NCBI GenBank assembly: GCA_963696495.1
Contig: CAVOKJ010000002.1
Coordinates: forward strand, 248,001 to 312,000
Direction: 5' to 3'
Source: Bog-756 sp963696495
Lineage (GTDB): Bacteria; Actinomycetota; Acidimicrobiia; Acidimicrobiales; RAAP-2
Length of the DNA: 64,000 bases
The notes below the pieces were generated by a model. That model saw only the letters and a list, made by a program, of their open reading frames with translations, was not told the DNA's origin and made no database searches. A program made the position numbers and the translations under genes. Shown piece after piece: positions 32,348-41,184 of this stretch (positions within the stretch are counted from its first letter, which is position 1; each line of letters opens with the position of its first letter).

Positions 32348-33472
32348 GTGAGCGAGACCTCGTCGACCGTCAGCAACGAGGCTCCGCCCGGTGCCGTCGG
32401 AGGGCTGCGCCACACCGCCCTCATCGACTCCCACCGGCGCCTGGGGGCGAAGCTCGTCGAGTTCGGCGGGTGGGAGATGCCGCTGTCGTACCCGCGCGGC
32501 ACCATCGCCGAGCACCGAGCCTGCCGACACGATGCGGTCGTCTTCGACGTCAGCCATCTGGGCACGGTACGGGTGGAGGGTGCCGGTGCGTTCGACCTGC
32601 TCCAGGAGGCTCTCTCCAACGACCTGCGGAAGATCGCCCCGGGCCGGGCGCAGTACACGCACCTCCTCGGCGAAGACGGCTCGGTCGTCGACGACATCAT
32701 CGTGTGGTGGCTGGCCGACGGGGTCTTCGACGTCATGCCGAACGCCTCCAACACCGCCAGGGTCCTGGCGGCCGTGGGGGGCGAGGACACCACGGCCACG
32801 CGTGCGATCATCGCCGTCCAGGGCCCCCACGCCCGGGCCCGGATGGCCACCGTCTCCGCCGAGGCCGCTGCCGTGCCGCGATTCGCCGTGACCCCGTTCT
32901 CGTGGGGTGGCGTGGAGTGCGTGGCGGCGGGGACCGGCTACACCGGCGAGGACGGCATCGAGTGCTCGGTGCCGACCGGCTCGGCCGTCGGCCTGTGGGA
33001 GGCGCTGCTCGCCGCCGGAGTGAGCCCCGCCGGACTCGGGGCCCGCGACACGCTCCGCCTCGAGGCCGCCCTGCCGCTGCACGGTCACGAGCTCGGGCCG
33101 GGGATCACGCCGCTCCAGGCGAAGCTCGGCTGGGTGGTGGGCTGGGACAAGCCGCGGTTCCGTGGGCGCCAGGCGCTGATCGAGGAGCGCGAGCGCGGAG
33201 TCCAGCGCATCCTGTCGGGCCTCGCCACCGAGGGGCGCCAGCCCCCCCGCGAGGGTTCGATCCTCACCAGGGGCGATCAGCCGGTCGGCGTGGTGACCAG
33301 CGGCAACTTCTCACCCATGCTGGAGCACGGCATCGCCCTCGCCCTGGTCGACTCCTCGGTGGCCACCCAGGCAGGGGAGGGGCTGACCATCGAGCTGCGG
33401 GGGAGAGCTGTCCCGGCCACAGTGGTACGCACCCCCTTCGTCCGGGCGGGCCAGTGGGAGTCCACGTCATGA
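32348..33472 (+). CDS. gcvT: Aminomethyltransferase (glycine cleavage T protein)
   Basis: The 374-residue enzyme transfers the methylene unit from the H-protein-bound intermediate to tetrahydrofolate and releases ammonia. Visible family segments: LVEFGGWEMPLSY, DVSHLGTVRVEG, NDLRKIAPGRAQYTHLL, the TGYTGEDGIECSVP folate site near 198, and GLGARDTLRLEAALPLHGHEL. A catalytic Asp is expected in DVSH. It is the first glycine-cleavage gene here; gcvPA follows 78 bases later. Confidence 0.92.
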   Translation: MSETSSTVSNEAPPGAVGGLRHTALIDSHRRLGAKLVEFGGWEMPLSYPRGTIAEHRACRHDAVVFDVSHLGTVRVEGAGAFDLLQEALSNDLRKIAPGRAQYTHLLGEDGSVVDDIIVWWLADGVFDVMPNASNTARVLAAVGGEDTTATRAIIAVQGPHARARMATVSAEAAAVPRFAVTPFSWGGVECVAAGTGYTGEDGIECSVPTGSAVGLWEALLAAGVSPAGLGARDTLRLEAALPLHGHELGPGITPLQAKLGWVVGWDKPRFRGRQALIEERERGVQRILSGLATEGRQPPREGSILTRGDQPVGVVTSGNFSPMLEHGIALALVDSSVATQAGEGLTIELRGRAVPATVVRTPFVRAGQWESTS

Positions 33473-33550
33473 CCGGTCGGCCGGGACGAGGCGACCGTGC
33501 CTCGTCGATCGACTAGACAACCGGACACGAGAGCATCCGAGGAGCGGCCC

Positions 33551-34900
33551 GTGGGCACCTACATCCCCCATACCGACGAGGAGGTGGCGAGCATGCTCGC
33601 CTTCCTCGGGCTGGACTCGGTCGAGCAGCTGTTCGACGTGGTCCCCGAGGCCTTGCGCCTGCAACGGGGGCTGGAGCTGGCCGACGGAGCCGGTGAGCCG
33701 GATGTCCTGGCTGCCATGGAGGGGTTCGCCGACCGCAACCGCGCCCGCTCGGACCGGCTGGTGTGCTTCGCCGGTGGAGGTGCCTACGACCACGAGATCC
33801 CCTCGGTCACCCGCTCCCTGGCCGGGCGGTCGGAGTTCGTCACCTCCTACACCCCGTACCAGCCCGAGGTGGCCCAGGGCGTCCTCCAGGCCATCTTCGA
33901 GTACCAGACCATGATCGCCCGGCTGTCCGGCCTCCCGGTGTCGAACGCCTCGCTCTACGACGGCGGCAGTGCCGCCGTCGAAGCCGTGAACCTCGGCGTG
34001 GCCGCGTCGGCTCGGTCGACGGTGTGGGTGTCGGCCGGCATCCACCCCCACTGGCGGCAGATGCTGGCCAGCTACGCCGCCGGGACCGGCCACCGGCTGC
34101 GGACGATCCCGCTCCACGACGGCCTGACGGCGTGGCCCGAGGTCGGAGAGGACGGCGGGGAGCCACCCGGGGTGGTCCTGGTGGGCTACCCCAACTACCT
34201 GGGGTGCATCGAGGACCTCGGTGAGGCCAGGGCCGTCTGCGACCGCACCGGCGCCCTCCTCGTCGTGGGCGCGGACCCGGTGGCGGCCGGCCTGCTCCGA
34301 TCGGCGGGGGAGTGGGGGGCCGACGTGATGGTCGGGGAGGGGCAGGCCTTCGGAACGACCCTCGGGTTCGGCGGCCCCTACCTCGGGCTGTTCGCCTGCG
34401 CCTCCGCCCACGTGCGGCGGCTACCGGGCCGTCTGGTGGGGGAGACGGTCGACGTCGAGGGCCGGCTGGCCTACGTCACCACCCTCCGCGCCAGGGAGCA
34501 GGACATCCGGCGCGAGAAGGCCACGTCCAACGTGTGCACCAACCAGACCCTCATGGCGGTGACCGCCGCCATCCAGCTGGGGTGGCTGGGCACGTCGGGT
34601 CTGATCGAACTGGCCCGCCGGTGCGCCCAGGCCACCCGGTACACCCGTGACGCCCTGCTCTCCCTCGACCGGGTCGAGCCCTACGCCGGCGCCCCGGTGC
34701 TCCGGGAGTTCGCCGTGCGGCTGCCCGTTCCGGCCACCGTCGTCATCGAGCGCATGGCCGACGCCGGCTTCCTGGCCGGGATCCCGCTGGGCGACGACTT
34801 CGACGGCGGCGGGAACGCGCTGCTCGTCGCCGTGACCGAGCGCCGGACGCGCGACGAGATCGACGCCTACGCCACCGCGCTCGGCAAGGCGGTGGCGTGA
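33551..34900 (+). CDS. gcvPA: Glycine dehydrogenase (decarboxylating) subunit 1
   Basis: The 449-residue product is the N-terminal half of the split P protein. It starts YIPHTDEEVASMLAFLG, then AGGGAYDHEIPSVTRSLAGR, TPYQPEVAQGVLQAIFEYQ and VSNASLYDGGSAAVEA, all family landmarks, with GQAFGTTLGFGGPYLGLF later. This subunit lacks the PLP lysine. GTG at 33551 has GAGGAGCGG in front. Its stop overlaps the gcvPB ATG by one base. Confidence 0.92.
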   Translation: MGTYIPHTDEEVASMLAFLGLDSVEQLFDVVPEALRLQRGLELADGAGEPDVLAAMEGFADRNRARSDRLVCFAGGGAYDHEIPSVTRSLAGRSEFVTSYTPYQPEVAQGVLQAIFEYQTMIARLSGLPVSNASLYDGGSAAVEAVNLGVAASARSTVWVSAGIHPHWRQMLASYAAGTGHRLRTIPLHDGLTAWPEVGEDGGEPPGVVLVGYPNYLGCIEDLGEARAVCDRTGALLVVGADPVAAGLLRSAGEWGADVMVGEGQAFGTTLGFGGPYLGLFACASAHVRRLPGRLVGETVDVEGRLAYVTTLRAREQDIRREKATSNVCTNQTLMAVTAAIQLGWLGTSGLIELARRCAQATRYTRDALLSLDRVEPYAGAPVLREFAVRLPVPATVVIERMADAGFLAGIPLGDDFDGGGNALLVAVTERRTRDEIDAYATALGKAVA

Positions 34901-36441
34901 TGGCCGACCCGGTCCCGTCCGTGGCCGATGCACCCGGCGGCAAGGCCACCAGCGCGCCCCTGCTCGGGCGCGACTCGGAGCCCACGCTCTTCGAGCTCTC
35001 CCACCCGGGCCGGCGGGCATGGTCGTTCCGGACGACCGGCGTGCCCGAGGTGCCCCTCGACCAACTGGTCCCCGAAGGACACCTCCGCGACCAGCCGGTG
35101 GCCGTCGCCGAGGTGTCCGAGCGCGACCTGGTGGCCCACTTCACCCGGCTGTCCCACCGCCAGTTCTCCGTCGACCTCGGGGCCTACCCACTGGGGTCGT
35201 GCACCATGAAGTACAACCCCAAGCTGTGTGACACCGTGGCGTCCCTGCCCGGCCTGGCCGGCGTGCACCCCGGGGCGCCGGCGTCCCTCTCCCAGGGGTG
35301 GCTGGCGCTGTTGGTCGAGCTCGAAGAGGTGCTGTGCGAGGTGACCGGCATGGCCGCCGCCACCCTGCAGCCGGCGGCGGGGGCCGCCGGCGAGCTGTGC
35401 GGGCTCCTCCTCATGCGGGCCTGGCACGAGGCCCAGGGATCGGTCCGGCACAAGGTGGTGATCCCCGACTCGGCCCACGGCACCAATCCGGCGTCGGTGA
35501 CCCTCGGCGGCTACGAGGTGGTGACCGTCCCGAGTGACGAGCGGGGCTGCGTCGACATGGAGGCACTGGCCGGCGTCCTCGACGAGGACGTGGCCGGCAT
35601 CATGCTGACCAACCCCAACACCCTCGGCCTGTTCGAGGAGGACATCGCCGCCATCGCCGCTGCCGTGCACGAGGTGGGCGGCCTCCTCTACTACGACGGG
35701 GCCAACCTCAACGCCATCCTCGGTGTGGTCCGACCGGGCGACATGGGCTTCGACATCGTCCACATGAACCTGCACAAGACGTTCGCCACGCCCCACGGCG
35801 GTGGGGGCCCAGGCGCCGGCCCCGTCGCCGTGTCCGAACGGCTGGTGCCGTTCCTGCCCGGTCCCCGGCCGGTGCGGATCGAGTCGGACGACCGGTCCCC
35901 GGTCTACGAGTGGATGACGCCCCCGCGTTCGATCGGGCGGATGCACACCTGGCACGGCAATGCCCTGGTGCTGGCCAGGGCCCTGGCCTACATCCGGGCC
36001 AACGGAGGGGACGGCCTGCGGCACATCGCCGAGATGGCGGTCCTCAACGCCAACTGGATCCGGCAACGGTTGACGGGCACCTACGACGTGCCCTTCGACC
36101 GGCCTTGCATGCACGAGGTGGTGCTGTCCGTGCGGACCATCAAGCAGGCCGCGGGGGTCCGCGCCCTCGACGTCGCCAAGCGCCTGCTGGAGGAGGGCTT
36201 CCACGCACCGACCGTGTACTTCCCGCTCATCGTGGACGAGGCCCTCATGATCGAGCCCACCGAGACCGAGAGCCCTCAGACCCTCGAGGCGCTGGCCACG
36301 TCCCTGGAGAGGATCGCCTACGAGGCCACCTCCCACGACGAAGGGTGGATGGCCGAGTTCCCCCACCACACCCCGGTGCGGAGGGTGGACGAGGCCCGGG
36401 CGGCGCGCACCCTCGTGCCGACCTTCGATGCGCGTGCCTGA
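34900..36441 (+). CDS. gcvPB: Glycine dehydrogenase (decarboxylating) subunit 2
   Basis: The 513-residue subunit carries PLP. LGSCTMKYNPKLCD is at about 105, DSAHGTNPASVTLGGYEVV at about 190, and NLHKTFATPHGGGGPGAG has the PLP lysine (about Lys293). The DGLRHIAEMAVLNANW and FHAPTVYFPLIVDEALMIEPTE segments are typical. With GcvPA it decarboxylates glycine and loads the H protein. No gcvH lies in the window. Confidence 0.92.
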   Translation: MADPVPSVADAPGGKATSAPLLGRDSEPTLFELSHPGRRAWSFRTTGVPEVPLDQLVPEGHLRDQPVAVAEVSERDLVAHFTRLSHRQFSVDLGAYPLGSCTMKYNPKLCDTVASLPGLAGVHPGAPASLSQGWLALLVELEEVLCEVTGMAAATLQPAAGAAGELCGLLLMRAWHEAQGSVRHKVVIPDSAHGTNPASVTLGGYEVVTVPSDERGCVDMEALAGVLDEDVAGIMLTNPNTLGLFEEDIAAIAAAVHEVGGLLYYDGANLNAILGVVRPGDMGFDIVHMNLHKTFATPHGGGGPGAGPVAVSERLVPFLPGPRPVRIESDDRSPVYEWMTPPRSIGRMHTWHGNALVLARALAYIRANGGDGLRHIAEMAVLNANWIRQRLTGTYDVPFDRPCMHEVVLSVRTIKQAAGVRALDVAKRLLEEGFHAPTVYFPLIVDEALMIEPTETESPQTLEALATSLERIAYEATSHDEGWMAEFPHHTPVRRVDEARAARTLVPTFDARA

Positions 36442-36458
36442 GGGGCGGGGACCACGTC

Positions 36459-36938
36459 GTGGACGGCATCTTCACCACCCGGTTCGTCGATCCCTACCTC
36501 CGGCTCCACAAGTACGTCTACGAGAGGACCGATGGGCGCATCGGCAAGCACAGCAACCGGGTGCCGGCACTGCTGCTGACCACCACCGGGCGGAGGACCG
36601 GTGAGCGCCGCACCAACGGGCTGACCTACTGCCGCGACCGGGGTGACCTGATCGTGGTGGCCTCCAACGGGGGGAGCGACCGCCCCCCGGCCTGGCTGCT
36701 CAACCTCCAGGCCGATCCGAGGGTGACCGTGCGGGTGGGCCGCCGGGTCGTGGGGGCCACGGCCCGTGTCGCCGATCCCGAGGAGCGAGAGCAGCTCTGG
36801 CCGCTGGTCAACTACACGAACCGGGGGATGGCCCCTCTGTTCCACCCCGGTGCCCGCGGCCGCTACGACGTCTACCAGCACCACACCCGGCGGGTGATCC
36901 CCATCGTCATCATCACCCCGGACCGGGACCCGCGCTGA
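36459..36938 (+). CDS. F420-dependent (DDN-like) nitroreductase
   Basis: The 159-residue product is a deazaflavin-dependent nitroreductase family protein: PALLLTTTGRRTGERRTNGLTYCRDRGDLIVVASNGGSDRPPAWLLNLQADPRVTV is its split-barrel F420 site. GTG at 36459 follows GGGGCGGGG. It is 17 bases after gcvPB and may share its transcript. A second family member lies at 39554. The physiological electron acceptor is unknown. Confidence 0.87.
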   Translation: MDGIFTTRFVDPYLRLHKYVYERTDGRIGKHSNRVPALLLTTTGRRTGERRTNGLTYCRDRGDLIVVASNGGSDRPPAWLLNLQADPRVTVRVGRRVVGATARVADPEEREQLWPLVNYTNRGMAPLFHPGARGRYDVYQHHTRRVIPIVIITPDRDPR

Positions 36939-36990
36939 ACCGGGCGGGCACCGGCCCACTCGGGCTGGTGCGGCTCCCGACCGGGGGGCC

Positions 36991-37755
36991 TCAGTCGAGG
37001 AGGTCCGGCTGCTCGGCCACGATGCGATCGAACAGGGGCTGGAAGCTGAACCAGCCGGCCACAGGGGAGCCGACCTGACTGGCGGTCAGCCGGGCCATCT
37101 CCGGGTCGATGAGTACGGGGGACCCGGCGGAGCTGGCCAGCAGTTGCGCCTGGCACGAGCGCTCCATGGTGATGAACCACCACGCCGCCTCGTCGACCGA
37201 GTGGCCGACGGTGAGGAGCCCGTGGTTCCGCAGGATGGCCGCCTTGTTGTCCCCGAGGGCGTGGGCGATGCGCTTGCCCTCCTCGAGGTCGAGCACCACC
37301 CCGGTGTAGTCGTCGAAGACGCCATGGTCCTCGTAGAAGGCACAGACGTCCTGGGTGATCGGATCGAGGGGCCGGCCGAGGGCCGACCACGACTTCCCGT
37401 AGATCGAGTGGGCGTGGGCGGCGGCGATCACGTCGGGCCGGGCCGCGTGGATCTGGGAGTGGATGACGAACGCCGCCGTGTTCACCGGCTTGTCGCCCTC
37501 GACCACCTCACCCTGGTGGTTGACGAGGATGAGGTCGGACACCCGGATGTGCCCGAAGTAGGTGGCGAACGGGTTGACCCAGAAATGGTCCAGCCGCTCG
37601 GGATCGCGGGCGGTGATGTGCCCGGCGACCCCCTCGTCGAAGCCGAACCTCGAGAACAGCCGGAACGCCGCCGCCAGCCGCTGCTTGCGGTAGAGCCGTT
37701 CCTGCTCCGGCGAGTCGAACTCCCTGTTGGGTGGAAGCTGCACGATCTCGGTCAC
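36991..37755 (-). CDS. Class II aldolase/adducin-domain protein
   Basis: The 254-residue product has FGFDEGVAGHITARDPERLDHFWVNPFA at the N-terminus, AAAHAHSIYGKSWSALG with two zinc-binding His near 120, and AILRNHGLLTVGHSVDEAAWWF with the third His near 180. This is the class II aldolase fold; long versions like this act on unknown aldol substrates or are decarboxylases. GTG at 37755 has CGAGGAGGTAGGG in front. Confidence 0.88.
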   Translation of the reverse strand: MTEIVQLPPNREFDSPEQERLYRKQRLAAAFRLFSRFGFDEGVAGHITARDPERLDHFWVNPFATYFGHIRVSDLILVNHQGEVVEGDKPVNTAAFVIHSQIHAARPDVIAAAHAHSIYGKSWSALGRPLDPITQDVCAFYEDHGVFDDYTGVVLDLEEGKRIAHALGDNKAAILRNHGLLTVGHSVDEAAWWFITMERSCQAQLLASSAGSPVLIDPEMARLTASQVGSPVAGWFSFQPLFDRIVAEQPDLLD

Positions 37756-37977
37756 CCCTACCTCCTCGGGTCGGTGGTGCGCCACCCTCGTACGACCGGC
37801 GGCGCTCGGCGTCCATCCTAGGCCGTGACACCGCCACGGAGGAGCTGACGGCGGCCCGGGCGGCGATGGGGAGCGGGCCCGGGAAGATGGGGAGCCGGCT
37901 GGCCGGAGACGGGGGAGGGGCACGGTGGACGTCCGGGGCGCACCGGCTATCCCGGTCGGACAGGCCCGGGCGCCCGC

Positions 37978-38415
37978 TCAGATCCCGAGCGGCTCCACCT
38001 GGCGCATCACCGCTCTCGACCGCTCGACCAACTCCTCGCCCCGGGAGGCCCACCACCACGAGTAGGAGAGCTCGTCGCCGTCGAACGCCATCTGTATGGC
38101 GAGCAGGTACGGCCCCGCCGGCTCCGGGTCCATGAAGAATCCGCCGGTCTGCTCGGTGAGCTGCACCGGCACCGACGCCTCGCTGTGCACGCCGAACATG
38201 GACAGTCGCCCCTCGGCGTCGCGTGCCAGCACGGTGTGCTCGGCGTGTTGGAGGAGCTCGTCGTAGCCGTAGGCCTCGTAGTCGATCGCCACCGCGGTGC
38301 CCGACGGGAGCACGGTGACCCGGAACCGTCCGATGAACACACCGCTCCCGACACCGTCCCCACTCCCGACGTACAAGCCGGGGGAGCCGATGAGCCGATC
38401 CAAGAGGTCTGGCAC
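37978..38415 (-). CDS. Hypothetical beta-barrel-like protein
   Basis: The 145-residue product begins MPDLLDRLIGSPGLYVGSGDGVGSGVFIGRFRVTVLPSG and ends in a helix (ELVERSRAVMRQVEPLG). Alternating hydrophobic strands such as GGFFMDPEPAGPYLLAIQMAF and LSYSWWWAS suggest a small lipocalin- or DUF1579-like barrel. The GTG start lacks a strong ribosome-binding site. No firm family match. Confidence 0.6.
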   Translation of the reverse strand: MPDLLDRLIGSPGLYVGSGDGVGSGVFIGRFRVTVLPSGTAVAIDYEAYGYDELLQHAEHTVLARDAEGRLSMFGVHSEASVPVQLTEQTGGFFMDPEPAGPYLLAIQMAFDGDELSYSWWWASRGEELVERSRAVMRQVEPLGI

Positions 38416-39117
38416 GCAGGAAACCCTATCCGGCGATGAATTGCCCGACCATTTCCGTCACTCTCGGCGGCGGGTCGCCTGACCTGGGTGTTCGGCCGGC
38501 CGCCACGGGCACTTCTCCCACCGGTCCGGTCCGCACCTCCGGGCCGCCGGCCGGACCGGTACCGGGCCCCGAGGACCCGCGCCTCGGCCGGGGCGCCGAC
38601 CGGACCACGAACGTGGCCGGGCCGCCTGGTCGGGGAACATCGGCGACGCCGGTGGGAACGGGGCCGCCCCCCCCGGAATCCCGCGGACCGCATGCAGGCC
38701 GTGGGGTGGCAGCACTCAGTGGGCAGCAGGGCTCACCGGGTCGAGGACCCGAGCCCCACAATGAGGGTCGAGCCGTCCCACACCGCTGGAGACGCAGACG
38801 TCGGCTGGAGCCGTCGTCTCGTCGGTGAGCGTCGGTGTTCCGCCCGCCGCCGTGGCCGCCCGTCGACCGCTGGCCCGGGAATCCGGTAGCCGACCGGCAA
38901 CGCCAAACACCGGGCCGCACGCGTCGGCGCACCGTCCCGACCACGGACAATCTCGCCCCGCGTGATCCCACACTTCGCCGCCAGGTTGCCCTTTTCCGCA
39001 GCACCGTTCCGCCACCGCGGGGGAGAAAACATCCCCTCACCAGCGATTCTGGCCCACCTCGACTTCTGCTTTACTTGACATAATATACATTATCGGCGGT
39101 GTAGGGAGAGGGGCAGA
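38416..39117. other. 702-base region without a supported gene
   Basis: Open frames cross this stretch on both strands but have Arg/Gly/Pro composition typical of GC-rich noise. At its right end lies a striking AT-rich patch (39072-39094) containing TTGACA and an ATAAT/ATTAT inverted repeat. A non-coding transcript is possible but not shown. Confidence 0.4.
39075..39093. promoter_or_regulatory. AT-rich patch with TTGACA and inverted repeat
   Basis: TTGACATAATATACATTAT contains TTGACA (39075-39080) and ATAAT-ATAC-ATTAT (39080-39093). In this GC-rich sequence it stands out. It could be a promoter or operator; a similar TGACAATATTAATG lies on the other side of the next gene (39471-39484). Confidence 0.45.
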
Positions 39118-39468
39118 TCACTGCCGGACCGGTTCGACCACCAGGCCGACCAGATCCCTGGCCGCCTCCAGGAGGTGGTCCAGTGCCTCCCGGTAGGCCC
39201 GGGCTCCGGTGCGCTCACCGAGGTCGGCGTCGACGTCTTGGACGGCGGACTCGAGCCGGTACAGCCGGTCGTGCAGTCTCCGGAGATCGTCCTCGGCGAC
39301 GATGGTCTGCCCGGGAGGAACCATCAGCGAGTCGGCCCGCCGACGGGCCTCGTAGGCCCGCTGCCGGTGGGACTGGCTGCAGAACCTCCGTGGCCTGCCC
39401 GCTCCGCTCAATTCGGGTAGCGGTCGGTGGCACCAGCCGCACCTAGGTGTATCCGGTGATTTCGTCAC
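39118..39468 (-). CDS. Zinc-finger protein with coiled C-terminal domain
   Basis: The 116-residue product starts with CGWCHRPLP..GRPRRFCSQSHRQRAYEARRRA, a Cys4/Cys3His-like finger followed by a basic helix, then a Leu-rich helical part (DDLRRLHDRLYRLESAVQDV). The finger type is common in actinobacterial hypothetical proteins and suggests nucleic-acid binding. GTG is preceded at 7 bases by TAATAT. Confidence 0.75.
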   Translation of the reverse strand: MTKSPDTPRCGWCHRPLPELSGAGRPRRFCSQSHRQRAYEARRRADSLMVPPGQTIVAEDDLRRLHDRLYRLESAVQDVDADLGERTGARAYREALDHLLEAARDLVGLVVEPVRQ

Positions 39469-39475
39469 GGTGACA

Positions 39476-39481
39476 ATATTA
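39476..39481 (-). promoter_or_regulatory. -10 hexamer for zinc-finger gene (leaderless)
   Basis: TAATAT on the minus strand lies 7 bases before the GTG at 39468. Confidence 0.5.
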
Positions 39482-39528
39482 ATGCCGAACGACGGACGCC
39501 GGCCGCCGACCGTCTTGAGACGCGGCGC

Positions 39529-39551
39529 GACGGGGCGGGCCTCGCCCCGTC
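39529..39551 (-). terminator. Strong hairpin after nitroreductase gene
   Basis: GACGGGGCG and CGCCCCGTC form a perfect 9-bp stem with a 5-base loop, 2 bases past the stop of the leftward nitroreductase gene. No U-tract follows on that strand. Confidence 0.6.
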
Positions 39552-39553
39552 TT

Positions 39554-39967
39554 CTACCGCCGGTCGAGCGCCACGACCGGGATGACCCGGTCGGTGTTGG
39601 CCTCGTACTCGGCGAAGCCGGGATATCGACTCGCCTGCTCGGCGTAGATCCGGTCGCGCTCCGATCCTGCGACCACGGACGCCGTCAGGGCGACCGTCTC
39701 CGTGCCGATCTCCGCGGTCACGTCGGGATGGGCGACCAGGTTGTGGTACCAGTCGGGATTGGTGGGTGCGCCGGCCTTGGATGCGAACACGTACAGACGG
39801 TCGCCCTCGGCCAGGTACATCATCGGGTTGACCCGGGGCTGTCCCGACTTGGCGCCGGTCGTGGTCAGCAGGAGCAGGGGCGCTCCCTCGAACTGCCCGC
39901 CGACCTGGCCGTCGTTGGCCCGGAATTCGGCGATGATCTTGGTGTTCCAGTCGTTCATGTCGGTCAT
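39554..39967 (-). CDS. F420-dependent (DDN-like) nitroreductase
   Basis: The 137-residue product is a deazaflavin-dependent nitroreductase: GAPLLLLTTTGAKSGQPRVNPMMYLAEGDRLYVFASKAGAPTNPDWYHNL is the F420-binding barrel, with the typical late YEANTDRVIPVVAL end. GGGAGACGCGC precedes the ATG. It is only distantly like the 36459 product. Confidence 0.87.
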   Translation of the reverse strand: MTDMNDWNTKIIAEFRANDGQVGGQFEGAPLLLLTTTGAKSGQPRVNPMMYLAEGDRLYVFASKAGAPTNPDWYHNLVAHPDVTAEIGTETVALTASVVAGSERDRIYAEQASRYPGFAEYEANTDRVIPVVALDRR

Positions 39968-40149
39968 GCGCGTCTCCCGCTCTCGGATCCCCTTGGCCAG
40001 CCGGGCCGGTTCCCTGCAGGTTAGGCGACGGCCACCCCGCCCCGCTCCCCCCACCCCGCGCGACCCGGGTCCACTCCCCCACTGCCGACCGCGTCTCCCG
40101 TGCTGCGGGCCCGGCCGGCGGGGGATATTGTCGCTCAGGAGCCGTTCCC

Positions 40150-40398
40150 ATGGACTACGAACCCGACGACCTCGACTTCGATGACCTCTACGACGAGGAG
40201 CTCTTCTTCCGCACCTGCGGGAGGTGCGGGGCCCGCACTGCTCCTCGATGGTCCGAGTCGGCGTGCCTCGAAGAGGCCCGCCGCTACGGATGGCGGCGGG
40301 TGGCCGCGTCGGACCGGCCCGGGGCCCGGCGGATGGACCTGTGTGGCAACTGCGCCCACGAGGCGGGGCTCGGTCCCCCGTTGGCCCGTTGGGGCTGA
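40150..40398 (+). CDS. Small zinc-ribbon protein (82 aa)
   Basis: The 82-residue product is acidic at the start (DYEPDDLDFDDLYDEELF), then has CGRCGA and CGNC pairs about 40 residues apart, likely holding one zinc. CAGGAGCCGTTCCC precedes the ATG. It lies 3 bases before the methyltransferase gene, so the two form an operon. Role unknown. Confidence 0.65.
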   Translation: MDYEPDDLDFDDLYDEELFFRTCGRCGARTAPRWSESACLEEARRYGWRRVAASDRPGARRMDLCGNCAHEAGLGPPLARWG

Positions 40399-40401
40399 GC
40401 C

Positions 40402-41184
40402 ATGACCCAGGCCGGTGACGTCGACTACGGGCGGCACGGGATCGGCTATGCCCACCACCGGCGGGCGGACCGGCGGATCGCCGCCATCGTCCATCGGGCC
40501 CTGGGCCCGGCCCGGACCGTCGTCAACGTCGGTGCGGGCGCCGGCTCCTACGAGCCGACGGACAAGACGGTGGTCGCCGTCGAGCCGTCCGAGGCGATGA
40601 TCAGCCAACGACCGCCCTCCCTCGGCACCGTCGTCCGGGGGGTGGCCGGATCCCTCCCGTTCCGGGACGGGGCCTTCGACGCGGCGATGGCGACCGTCAC
40701 CATCCACCAGTGGCCCGACCCGGTGGCCGGGCTGCGAGAGCTGCGCCGGGTGGCCGCCGGCCCGGTGGCCGTCCTCACCTTCGATCCCGACGCCCTCGAC
40801 CGCCTGTGGCTGGCCGAGTACTCCCCCGACCTCTACCGGGCCGAACGGTCGCGCTATCCGGCCATCCGGACGGCCCTCGACGCCCTCGGCGGTGCATGCT
40901 CCGTCATCGACGTGGCCGTCCCCTTCGACTGCACCGACGGGTTCACCGAGGCCTACTTCGGCCGTCCGGAAGCCTTTCTCGATCCCGAGGTGCGCCGGGC
41001 CCAGTCGGCGTGGAGCTTCGTGGACGATGCCGCCGAGGCCCGCTCCGTCACCAAGCTGGCCGAGGACCTGGCATCAGGCCGGTGGGACGCCCGCCACGGG
41101 GAGCTCCGCAGCCGTGACCAGTTCGACGGAGCGCTCCGCCTGCTGGTCAGTCGGCCCGACTCCCCCGACCATCGATCACCGTGA
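40402..41184 (+). CDS. Class I SAM-dependent methyltransferase
   Basis: The 260-residue product has motif I VVNVGAGAGSYEP (about 35-47), AVEPSEAMISQRP, the SLPFRDGAFDAAMATVTIHQWPDP segment and RELRRVAAGPVAVLTFDP, the Methyltransf_11 pattern. YGRHGIGYAHHRRADRRIA resembles ubiE-like starts. Substrate unknown. It overlaps the convergent nitroreductase gene by 38 bases at their 3' ends. Confidence 0.85.
   Translation: MTQAGDVDYGRHGIGYAHHRRADRRIAAIVHRALGPARTVVNVGAGAGSYEPTDKTVVAVEPSEAMISQRPPSLGTVVRGVAGSLPFRDGAFDAAMATVTIHQWPDPVAGLRELRRVAAGPVAVLTFDPDALDRLWLAEYSPDLYRAERSRYPAIRTALDALGGACSVIDVAVPFDCTDGFTEAYFGRPEAFLDPEVRRAQSAWSFVDDAAEARSVTKLAEDLASGRWDARHGELRSRDQFDGALRLLVSRPDSPDHRSP

Noticed and set aside
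32322..32348. Glycine riboswitch before gcvT
   Set aside because: Only 25 bases separate gcvT from the preceding gene, too short for the aptamer; a leaderless start fits better.
38436..39083. Several 80-200 residue frames in the empty region on both strands
   Set aside because: Arg/Gly/Pro composition, no ribosome-binding sites and no recognisable folds.
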